From Smittia aterrima (lineage: Eukaryota; Arthropoda; Insecta; Diptera; Chironomidae): DNA of 64,000 nt. Positions within the stretch are counted from its first letter, which is position 1; each line of letters begins with the position of its first letter. The DNA lies in contig CP093831.1 of assembly GCA_033063855.1 (NCBI GenBank), positions 1,736,001-1,800,000 on the forward strand, written 5' to 3'. The notes beneath the pieces are model-generated. The model worked only from the letters and a program-made list of their open reading frames with translations. It was not told where the DNA came from and did no database searches. Positions 35,874 through 46,600 of the stretch are shown piece after piece. Position numbers and translations under genes: made by a program.

Positions 35874-36164
35874 CTGAAATCTCCAATTTTTTCACGAAAA
35901 CTGAAATTATTTTTCGCTCTTCTTTATCAAATTGAAGAACCGACGATGATATTGCAACGTTCACTGATAAGATTGTCAAGAGAAATAGAGAATGAACTGA
36001 TAAAACTGGTTCAATTGGTTGTCACAAACGCGATAAAGAAATAAAAGTCGTGGTTCGAAAACGCAACAGATGAATTTTTATGATTTGCCGACCTTCAAAC
36101 ATTTCGTATCGACACACAAATAATCTTCACAACAAACACAAGCGTAGAAACCGCTCTTGCTTTA

Positions 36165-37222
36165 CTAAACTTTTGAAATGGCTTTTCCGAAATTCTTCCC
36201 GCGCAGAACTTCGATGAAAGCTTGCGGCATGTTCTCGAATCCTTCGTTGACTGTTTCGTGATATTTGACTTTGCCTTCGAGGATCCATTTCAGGTTTTGG
36301 TCAATTGCTTCCATCCAACGGTCAGCCCAGCGGTAAACGATGAAACCTTCCAGTGTTAGTTGTTTTAAAATGAAGGTTTTTAGAACTGGAGTAACTTTCA
36401 ATTCTGTTTCGAGATTGTATTCGGAAACAGCTCCACAAGCAGCGATTCGTCCAAACTGATTCATTTGCTTTATGATGATTGCGCTTACTTCTCCTCCAAC
36501 ATTGTCGAAGTAACAATCGACGCCGTTTGGAGCTGCCTCCTTCAAAGCTTTGGCGACATCAGCGGTTTTGTAATTAATCGCTTTATCAAAACCAAGTTCA
36601 CTTGTCAGCCACTTGCACTTCTCGTCAGAGCCAGCAATTCCGATTACTCGGCAGCCTTTGATTTTCCCAATTTGACCAGCATGAGAGCCAACAGATCCAG
36701 CTGCAGCTGTCACAACAAGTGTCTCACCTTCTTTAGGCTTGCAAATCTCTAGAAGACCGAAGTAAGCGGTGTTGCCTGGCATTCCCAAGTAACCGATTCC
36801 CAATGAATTTGGCAATCCACGGAAGTCGGGAAGAATGTAAAGATTACTCTTCGCGAACTCTTGCGGCTTCACAAGTGTTAGTGACCGCCATCCGAATAAT
36901 CCATAAATGAATGCTCCAACAGGAAATTGACTGTTCTTGCTCTCGATTACTCTTGAATTAAATTTTCAGATTAACAAACGAGTGAATAAAAAATTTGTTC
37001 AAAAAATTACTTTGCCACTTGTCCACCAACAATTATTGAGCCAACCGGATAAAGTTCTTGATAAGCTCTCAGACCAGCATTGATCCCAAAATATTTCGCC
37101 TCTGCTACGAACTCTCCATCACTTAACTTCTCTAGAACTTCCTCCTTCAACTCAAAGTCTGTTAATTTGGGTTCGCCTTTGCACTTGTTCGCGTAAATAA
37201 AAACCTTCGCTGTATAAAGCAT
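36165..37222 (-). CDS. Prostaglandin reductase 1-like oxidoreductase, copy D
   Basis: Two exons (37222-37011 and 36951-36165) give 332 residues, intron after GGQVAK. The NADPH loop is VTAAAGSVGSHAGQIGKIKG, and CYFDNVGGEVSAIIIKQM is intact. An in-frame ATG further upstream (37330) would add 36 residues. I chose 37222 because MLYTAKVFIYAN aligns with the starts of copies B and C. The usual Y-M-R segment after the first strand is replaced by FGINAGLRAYQELYP, so substrate preference may differ. The intron acceptor has a poor pyrimidine tract. Confidence 0.87.
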
Positions 37223-37330
37223 TTCAAATGAATGATCGATCGCCAAAATTGAGCAATTTAATTTTGTTATCGTCTTTTGAGCGAGATTTGATTTTAACCA
37301 ACACAAAAAGAAATTTATCAGCTGTTGCAT

Positions 37331-37854
37331 AAGACGAAGAGAAAACTGTAAACAAAGCCGGCGTGAGCGGCTAGACGAGGAGAATAAATTTGCATTTATG
37401 AGCCATCATCTTCTTTATTTCTTTGAATATCACAAGACATGCGTTCACGCTTCGATTTCGTTCTGAATAAACTTTAACATGGCTCAGTTAATGACACAAA
37501 AACATCTTTTCACATTCAACTAATGAAATTATCAAATCGTGGACAGAATGATTTCAGACAAAAATAGCTGCTGGTAAACCTGTTAATCATATAACGGTGA
37601 GCATTTACATGTTGACAAAGTAATTATCGGATGAATGAAATAAAGTGTGAAGCTTCTTTCATTGTTTGAGATTCTCACTCAAACCATTTCTTGTTTATGT
37701 TAACTTAAAATCTTTTTTTGGTAAATTTTGTTTAGTTTTGTAAATAAATTTGTTTCATTTTCTCTAATGGCAAAATCAATTCGGCATTTCGGAACTTAAA
37801 AACTCAGGAATACTTATCATTTGTCACGGACTCGTGACTTGACTCTAAGCGTGT
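37331..37854. other. Spacer between copy D and stasimon
   Basis: About 520 bases of AT-rich sequence holding the copy D upstream region and the 3' end of the TMEM41-type gene. No gene was recognised. Confidence 0.4.
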
Positions 37855-38961
37855 TTATTCTATTTTTGACTTGAAGTATTTCTTGAAAATCACTGGTGCA
37901 AGGGCGAGCGATGAAAACGCTATGAGCATAATGATGGAACTCCACGAGAAAGCCATTGACGAGCTTGTCATTTTGTAGAGTGTTTTGCCAGCTTCAATTG
38001 CAATGAATGATGGAGGTGCGACACTAAAAGAATAAAAAGAAATTTAATAATCACATCACGAAGGAGATGTCGTTGAACTCACCCCATGAAAGTTCCCAAT
38101 GCAAAGGGAACCAGAGGAACTCCGATAACTGGCGCGACTAAATTGATGAACCAGTTGGGCAAAAGCGGAGTCATCCGAAGGAACAAGATATAGCTCAACA
38201 TATCATCTTTATGTTTTTCGACTTGTTGTCCCCATTGCTCAGCGCGTTTAGGGAAATAGTACTTGACCAAACGACGTCCAAGTAGAAGTGACAGCAGGTA
38301 ACAAAGAGTAGCGCCAATGGCTGAGCATGAGCAAATCATTGCCAAAGCCACAGGGAACTTGAATAGGAATCCACTTAATATTGATAGAAACAAACTCCCC
38401 GGAATCGCAAAAGTTTGAAGACTAAAAAAAAATGAAAACAAAACGTAATCACTCACTGATTTAATAAACAGCTGATAATGCAACGAATGTGTGTCGAAGC
38501 AAAAAAACTCTTCCGTAAATACTCACAATAAGTAGAGCAGGCAGATGCCTGCCATCACCTCGAAGTAAAAGAGATCTTTGTATCGATCGAGGACTCTCCC
38601 GAGTTGCTTTGCATCTTCGATATCAAAAGGGATTTTGATATGTTTCTTCTCCGACCTTAAAAGAAGTTTAAAGTTAGTAAATATAAATATTTTGCTGAAT
38701 GTTGACTCACTCTTCAAGTTCCGGGAAGTTCTTGTAGATGTAGAACATAGCACAAATGCTGGTGACAAAAATCGTGAGCAGAACTATTAAAGATTTCTTT
38801 GTTTCAAACTCGTCTGTCGGTTCATGAGAAGCGTGAACTTTCCCATTCAATTTGACACTGTTCCCATTATGATCTCCTCTGTTGGCGTTCTCATTCTTCG
38901 TCACATTGTTGTTGTTCGCCAGGTAATCGAACTTGCCAGTCGCGTTATCACCACACGTCAT
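37855..38961 (-). CDS. stas: TMEM41B / stasimon, ER phospholipid scramblase (VTT domain)
   Basis: Four exons (38961-38711, 38655-38527, 38421-38083, 38023-37855) give 295 residues. An Asn-rich hydrophilic N-terminus precedes the first membrane segment (LIVLLTIFVTSICAMFYIY). The VTT/DedA region has the characteristic blocks FLQTFAIPGSLFLSILSGFL, FLRMTPLLPNWFINLVAP and GTFMGVAPPSFIAIEAGKTL, and about six membrane segments in all. TMEM41B scrambles phospholipids at the ER and is needed for autophagosome and lipoprotein formation. The Drosophila orthologue stasimon was found through its role in motor circuits and SMN-dependent splicing. Confidence 0.94.
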
Positions 38962-39078
38962 TTTAACTGACGGTTTATCTGAAAAAAATATTCCGATCAG
39001 TTTTGTTTTTCTTTGTTTTTGCGGTGAGCACGTTGTTGTAGGAATCTTTTACGTCTCGTGCACATCGTATGATCGTTG

Positions 39079-39115
39079 TATATAAAAAGCAATATAGAGA
39101 AAACAATTTATTCAG
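39079..39115 (+). promoter_or_regulatory. TATA box plus initiator, orphan core promoter
   Basis: TATATAAAAA (39079-39088) is followed by TCAG (39112-39115), with about 33 bases between the TATAAA start and the initiator A. That is close to insect spacing. It points away from stasimon. Downstream is only a short open frame (ATG at 39171, 31 codons, product starting MAFTGETFDF), which I do not recognise. Confidence 0.35.
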
Positions 39116-42100
39116 CTGAAGCGGTTTGAAAGACCTTAATCTAAGCGTTTCGCTGAATTATTGAACTGGAATGGCCTTCACTGGAGAAACTTTCGACTTT
39201 GGACGTGGCTTCTATTTAATCACCTGTTGTGTTAATCAATTTTGTCTCCATTATCTTATTTATTAATCCACACTCGAGAATCTTTTGTGTTTAACTTTAT
39301 TCGTTGTCAAGCGTTTTCTTTCAAAGTCAAAGAGAACGATTCATCGCCAAACTCGTTGGAAATGTTAATGAGACTTGAATGTCTAGGCACACAACTATTT
39401 TACTTTTACTATCGCGCTTATTATTCGCTACTTCAACAATTAGGGAAAGAAAGTGAAAATATTTTAATTTTCTTCTTCCTGCTTCTGCTTTGCGATATTT
39501 TTCTTTCGATTGTTGTATTGAGAAACCTTCAAGAACACGCAAACATCAGCTTCGTTAAACTTATTGATCAGCTGTTGTTGGTTCTTCGGTTTTTGCACTC
39601 GATCACAAGACGTAAATCGCACGATAATAATTTTCAATGCCGTTCAGAACAAAAGAAAAAATATTTATTCGCGATTTCGTCATTCACTTGACAAACGAGC
39701 GGTTCATTTGATGATAAGCATCGATTTTTACACATCAAAGTGAGCTAATCTATAAAACATTGACTTACACTTTCAGATTATTAAATACACTTTTAGCTCG
39801 AGTTTGTTTTTCGAGCAGTCGAGCAGATTGAATTTTCCGTGTTCAATTTTTTTTTTCTGATTGTCTGAAGCTTTAAAAATCGCCAAGCTTTGTCACAAGC
39901 CGCGCATTTTTTTGAATTTTAGTTAATGATCCACTTAATTGATTTCTAGACAAGAAACTTAATTTGTTGTAAATTAGAAAAGAAGACTTGATTGACTGGG
40001 ATTCAATTTCGTAATGAAAAATTTTCTGTTTCAATAATCGTGATCATTCGTGCTCAATAAGCCCTCTACTCAAATGTTTATGTGTTTCTATCTCTTTCTG
40101 TTTCGTCAGCTGGTGAAGCGTTTTTTTCTTCTCATTCGGAGAAAGCCTTCTGAGCAGAAAAGACCCGTGTCCATTAATTGCGCGAGCTTAATTTTCTTTA
40201 CTTAACAAAGTCTTCAGTGCATCGTTCAACGAATTTGTTTGCAACACTCATAAACATTAAAAGAAAATATTTTTGATTTAGAATCGACGAGAGAAAATAG
40301 TGCAAAATGTTTTAAATCGCGTGGAGAAGAAAAAAGTGTGAAAAAATTAAGTAGAAATGGATTTTCTTGAGTTGTACTATGGCGATGACTAGACCGTAAG
40401 AGAACACAAAGGAAGACAAAAGAAAACTCACATTTGGAGCCACTCTGGACTCTGTGTAAGTAAACTGTTCTAATTTTCATTAAAAAGTGATCAAATGACA
40501 AGTTTTATTGCGGAAAATGTTTTTTTTAAGAAAATATGTCAAGTAGGAGTCAGAATTTGCTTAAAAAACTTCGTGTCGAATTATCTTCTTCACATCCATA
40601 GACATTGAACTGATCTCGTATCTAAAATTAGCAATTAATTCCCGTACAAAGTCTATTTCGTTGTTGAGGAAAAACTCTGTCGAAAAACAAATTTATTGAT
40701 TTTTTTTCGCTCGTTTCGGATTCACCAACCAAGTGAATCAGAAATGTTTAAAACACTCGCTCGATTCACGCTTGAGTTCACTTCCCCTAATTATCAGAAA
40801 GAAAATGTGCTTTGCCATTGAGCAGCATCGCTTCCCAGATTTTACTGCGAAATTTATGTTTTTTTTTATTTCATCAACTTCCAGAAGATTTCTATTTTAA
40901 TTGCGTAATCAAACGAAGTGACAAATGCATCGTCGATGCAGGAGAGGAAATTTTATGTTCAGAAATAAACTTTCATGGTCATGGAGCAAGTCATCTGAGA
41001 AGTTCCCAGATCCTAGAAAAAAAAGTTGTTTCATCGTCATCATATGACTTTATTGATTTTTGTCCTAGGTCTGGATTTTCCAACGTGCTTTGTTTCTCCC
41101 TTTCTCTTTCACTGCAGTTATCTGCTGTTTGTTGTCGCTTTCAATGCAGTATAAACATTGATGCTAACGGATCTTCCCCTTTCGCTAATAAGTAACGGAA
41201 GAAAATGATAATCAGCATAAAAACAAGAAATCGGCTTTTTTTAAAACAAAGTTTTCTTCTTCTCTAGAGTCCCCATAAACAAAACGGCGAGTTATATTTC
41301 CGAACACTTTTCTCTCGCGTGCAAACGAGCATTTTGTATAAAAGTCTCGCATGTTTACACGAATAACTCTCTACGCTGAGATCATTTACGCGCCTTGTGC
41401 CAAGTGTGTCTGTCGATGACGAATGCTCTCTTACTGCAATCACTTTCGGCTCTCGTGATTAAAAGAAACGTGATTAAGGGGAGAAGCATCCGCTGCAATT
41501 CAAAACTTCTCGTCGCAATGAACTGATAAGACCCCCGACGCGTTATCTTTCCCAAACAAATATTTAGAAACGAAATGATTCTCACATTTTTTTCTAGTTC
41601 ACACGAGTAAATATTTTGACAGCTAACACGTGCGATACCGGCTTTGGCAAAATACACAAAGCAAACCATTGACCCAAGCGCGCGAGGTGAACGTTTATGA
41701 ATATTGTCGGACTCAGAAATTATGCAAATCGATTTCCAATGAGCCTTGGCTTCGCTAATTTCGTAGAAACAAGCACTTCAATCAACTGCTCCATTACTTA
41801 TTTATAAGATCGACATTCTCTTTCCAATCACAACACGACTTTTCGATGTTTCTCTTCCTCAGAAATATTATCAGTCGATCAACGAATAAACTCATAAATT
41901 TCCCGCTTGATGAGTGATTCTCGCTTGTCAGAATGTTTCCATCAGACTGAGTGTGATTTAAATTTATGACAATTATTTTCTCGTTTCATTGAAATGATAA
42001 TTAAACGCAAGTAGCTATCAAGCAACTTTGCTAATAACTGGCTGTTGTCATGATGATTCCAAGAAATGTTTTCTTCAAAGAGCAAAAGGGAATTCAGATG

Positions 42101-45100
42101 ACGTAATTCCCTTTCTCATAACTTTCAATGTTCCTCAGCATAAGAACGAGTTCTGTGAGAGCGGAAACTTTTTTTTTTACTGCTGGTGCTCTCAACCGGT
42201 TTCTCATCTCGTGTTCTGCGCTAAATTTTCATTTTGTATATTTGAAAGGCGATATTTATTCTCGCTACTTCCCCGTTTCGGCTGGGACCGTGAGGCGAAA
42301 AATCACTCGTCAGCTGCGTGATGAGCTCCGTTCTCTTGTTGACTTTGGCAATAAATTGAAGGCTTTAAGTAAAAACGAGACTATGTGTGAATTTTAATTA
42401 GATTCGAGGGGGAATTGAATGACATTATGCGCCGGTGATGACTGTAAAAGGCAAGCCATTGTTATCGTGTCGATATTTTTTTTTTAAAATTTCGGCTTTC
42501 TGGCAAATTAAAAATAATTGTTTTGACTCTCCTTGGAATTCATTTCGGCAAACATTTGTTGCACAACACATTGCCTGTTGAATTGGCTGCGTTTTAATTT
42601 ATTTCTTTCAACACGTAACTAAAAGTTTTGCGAAAATGAAAAAGATTTTCATGGTCTCACTTTCTTGTTTAACTCAACACATCCGGTGGAGCCCATCGGC
42701 CATAAACAAATCAATTATACACTTTGCTATGACGTCCAGAAGTAGCTTTTTGATTACAGTTGTTGATTGTGGCGAGCTGCGAAGTCAAGGAAGTGCTAAT
42801 TTATTGCTAATTAAACAAATAGGATCGCGTTACCAAGAGTCAGCTCGCGCGTGATTTCTTTATAGTCTACGGAAAGCTTTTGCAGATGAAAATGATTCAT
42901 TTGTGTTGATCGGATGTTGTCCGAGTGCGAGAAAATGAAAATAAAAACGTAAATATAAAACAAAGCTATCATTAGAAAAATAAGGAAGTAAAGCAATTGT
43001 GAAAGTCTTAAGCAAATAAAACTCTAGCTCGAGTTGGAAACATTCAATCTGATGCTCATTAGATATGCTTGCATGGCTCATGAATCTCAAGCTAATTATG
43101 TCTATCTCAGCTTTCAATTGAATCTCTAAAAACTTTGTTGTTTGCTTTTATTGAACTTTATTTTTTGTAATAAAAAGTTATTTTCCATCGGAAACATGAT
43201 CTCTCGATATTCAACATGCGCCTCATTTTGTCGCGGAGTTGATTTCACGGCAAAAGTTAGTCTCGATTACAGCTGAGTGTGAATAAATGCGACATATGGT
43301 TTTAGGGAAGTTGAGAAGCGAAAAGCGAGTGAGAGCTTATGAACGCTCGTGTGGAGTTAAAACTTTCCTTTGAGGTTGAGAAAGGTCAATGAAAGGGATT
43401 TGAAAACGTTACAAGATTAAACTCGATGATTGCGTCACTTCAAAGAAATGTTCATTCAAGTAGAAAATTTGCAGAAGAAAACTGTCAAGTTTAAGGGAAA
43501 TTATTTTTAAACCTTTCCTTACAAGTTGCTTAGTAATTTAAAAGGTTTTTCTGTTCGCCATAAACTTTTCATGTCTTTCCAAATGTCATGCATTAACTAA
43601 TGAATGCTTTGGGTGCTCTTCCCTTTTATTGACGATGTTTCGTGCTGTTATTCTCCGTCGTTAGTTCCTTAACTTTTCGACCTGATAAGCATTCGTTAAC
43701 ACGGAAAAGTTGTATCAAAAAATGAACATCAGGTTTTTTGTTTATCGATTTTCGTTCTCAATGTGGGACAAGAAATGAGTTGGCTGTTGATTAACGTTGG
43801 AGGAAATCAAATGCGAGTTTCCCTCAATAACAGTTAACAAGCTTATTACTTTGCCCCATTTAGTTTTGAGTAATTTAATTAACGAGTTTCATTGATAGAT
43901 TGTGAAGACATTTTCAATGACCAACAGTCGCGCGTTCTTCTTGACTCGAATCACAAACACTTGATAAGGCGAAATTACGGCAAATGTTTGATATCACTCT
44001 CAGGAGCACTTGACGATTCGAGTGCCAGTGATTGATTTGGGGAATCTTATCTTTTGACCTTCATCGATGAAAGATTTGCAATCTAAAGCTTTCTCGAAAT
44101 TAGCGAGACGGTCGATTTCGCAGTTTCGGTCTTGGCACTTGGCGTTACGACGACGTCAGACAAACTTTAAACGTTTACTCTAATCGCTCAGACGAACGTC
44201 GTAAAAACATCTTGAAGCAATGATCCGAAAAGCCAATAATCGAGTTATATCCAATTGCGACTGATGCGAAATAATTTGCACGCGAAGCCCAGCTGAGCGA
44301 AAGTCGGTCGATGCTTGATTTCCATTTCATTAAAACTCTCCCCTTGAACCTGATTGTAAAAACCGGTCGATCAGATGTTTATTTTGCTCGTCTTCGTCAT
44401 AAAGAGAATTCTACCATTCGGTGCCGCGCTATCGGATCACTGCACGCAGTGGAACAATTTTGACTCTGTTGTGCAATTCGATGTTGTGTGCTTGGAGACG
44501 ATAACTCAAGTCAGTTAAGCAGAAAATCTTCGAACGCGTAAAAGAACCAAAAATCAATTCAATTTCACTTGGCGTCGTTCAAGTTCCAATAAATTTGAAA
44601 TCCATGTCGTTTAGCTGATGAATTGCTGTCAAGATAGCTTTTAAATTTATTGTCTGGTTTCGTTCGTTTCCCTCAAACTAATCACGTCGTGTTACTTGAG
44701 TCATGTTCTTAGCTCGCTCCACATTAATTATCTAAATATAAATAAAAACATTCCGTCAACTCGACTTTTATCACAAACGCTTTGTTATCAGTTACGAACC
44801 TTTGTACGACGGAAAGAACTTTCGCCCGTCTCGCTACGTAAAATGTGATGAGAGTAAAAGAAATCCCCGAATATTGCGTGATCTCGTAATCGTGAATGAA
44901 TTGCGTAATTTATTGTTAGTACTCAAAATTATGCAGTTTTAACACTTCGTAATCTGATAGCGTAACTTTAAGCGTCGGAGTGAAATATGAAAACCTCAAT
45001 CGTTAAAGTTGAGACTAAAACTTTTCCATTGCGATATTTTATTTATTAAAATTGAATGTTTGTGCAATAAATAACGAAAAATCAATAAAATATTTAAATT

Positions 45101-45313
45101 TGCTAACATTTCGAATTCACATTCGCTTTGCACTTTGCTGCAGCTCGTAAAAGTAAACAGAACGTGAGCGGAGAACTTTCGAGGTTTGTCTCGATTCCTA
45201 CTCACAGCTAAGAAAGAAATTTCTTTTTGATATTGATTTTCGCTGTTCTCACGAGACTTTGTTTCTATCTCTTGGTGAAAGCAGTTCAAGGGATTTTACA
45301 TTCGCGATAAGAT

Positions 45314-45368
45314 GAAAATGTTTTCCGATTGACTTTCGATTCAATGAAGCGAATTTGAAAACATTTTC
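45314..45368 (+). ncRNA. Hairpin with a perfect 12-base stem, possible small RNA
   Basis: GAAAATGTTTTC (45314-45325) pairs perfectly with GAAAACATTTTC (45357-45368). Inside the stem, ATT/AAT and CTT/AAG pair across small internal loops, leaving an 11-base terminal loop. The shape is like a short pre-miRNA, but the lower stem is weak and the sequence is AT-rich, so chance is quite possible. Confidence 0.2.
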
Positions 45369-45894
45369 TTAGGTCTCGCTGTTCAAGCGAATTCCACTGT
45401 TTTGCAATTCAGATTCGCGGACAATAAACTTTTGTTCGCTCTTGATTGATAAAAAAAAAACGTTTTATCGCGAAATGTTTCAAGAAATTGTGAAGGAAGT
45501 AAAATGAGGAAGCTCTTCAATGCGAGGAAGGTCGATTTTATTGTTATCAAATCGTAGCAATCGCAAAAGTTTCCGACCTTTTGCTGATTCTGAATACTTT
45601 TATTCAGTTAAAGCTCGAAAGCCTTCAAAAGCTTGTCAATAAGTAATCATCAATTCTGATCTCGTTTTGAACAATCTAACAACAATTTAATCAATTATCA
45701 TCGATCAAATGCTCAACAAGCTAAACTGCTTCGAACAAGTGTGAGATCTTGTGAGGGAGCTTAATTGAAAATGATATGATAGAAGCACATGACGATGATG
45801 ATCACATTTTAATAACCCACCACACTTGCGACCTCTTAACAATGATTTTTCTTCTTCTCTCTTTTCATGAATGTGTATCATCGACAAGCGCAGA

Positions 45895-46155
45895 ATGGAG
45901 CCGTTGATAAAACTAAATAACAAAAATAATTTATTTGATTGTCCCATACATAAAACTAAAACCGAGCTACTCAATGGTAATCAGCAACAACAACACAACA
46001 ACAGCAGTCAGCAGATTTCTGTTTATTATTTGAGCTCACATCGGTCACATCAACAGCAGAAGCAACAAGCACGCGTCGAAAACGGCGTTAGACGAAACTC
46101 GGATGCTGAAAAACATCAGCAGACACTTCGACGCACTCAATTATTAATTTTATGA
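45895..46155 (+). CDS. Gln/Asn-rich small open frame of unknown status
   Basis: An 86-codon frame starting MEPLIKLNNKNN and containing runs such as NQQQQHNNSSQQ and HQQQKQQ. It lies about 450 bases upstream of the transporter start codon. It might be an upstream frame in that gene's leader, a small independent gene, or chance within a CAA/CAG repeat. No family is recognised. Confidence 0.2.
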   Translation: MEPLIKLNNKNNLFDCPIHKTKTELLNGNQQQQHNNSSQQISVYYLSSHRSHQQQKQQARVENGVRRNSDAEKHQQTLRRTQLLIL

Positions 46156-46600
46156 TAATTATTGAGCCTCTTTCCCTGTTTTTAAGTTGCTCTTCAGTTC
46201 GCGCTCGCGTTTCGATCATTATTAGGCCAACGAAACTGAGACGTTGACGTCGCAGTCGCTTTTGGAAAGTGTTTCAAGAAAAAGTGATTATTCGGAAAAA
46301 AAATTCTACGGTTTAATCAACTTTGTAGCTCTGACGAGATACAAAAATATTTTATTGGGTTGTTCGACGTAGCGACTTAAGAGAAACATTTGGTTTCTTT
46401 TCTAAGTTTGTCTAAAATCCTTCAAATCATCAGCAATTAAGAAACAAGTTCTTTACGACACTTGCTGACATTTGGACAGAGTTAAAAGAAGAATCCAGTG
46501 TTTAACTTCGATTTCGTGTGATTTGTACGTGTTTCCATAAAGCATCTCAAAATATCGTCGAGACAACAAAGGAACGGAGAATATTTGATACTGTGATAAG

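Larger units (their letters stand above)
38962..46600. other. Long interval without a recognised gene
   Basis: About 7.6 kb between two divergent genes, the largest gap in the window. Open frames are short and mostly low-complexity. Features noticed are: a TATA box plus initiator at 39079-39115; TATAAAAG at 41337-41344; a palindromic AACCGGTT (Grainyhead-type word) at 42194-42201; an imperfect hairpin at 45314-45368; and a Gln/Asn-rich open frame at 45895-46155. It may hold regulatory DNA and the 5' leader of the transporter gene. Confidence 0.5.

Noticed and set aside
37223..37330. Upstream ATG adding 36 residues to reductase copy D
   Set aside because: The extension has no counterpart in copies B and C, which start at the position aligned with 37222.
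42028..42397. Overlapping open frames of about 90-97 codons in the long gap
   Set aside because: Two frames overlap with no family signature, no splice signals and no codon pattern typical of the real genes.
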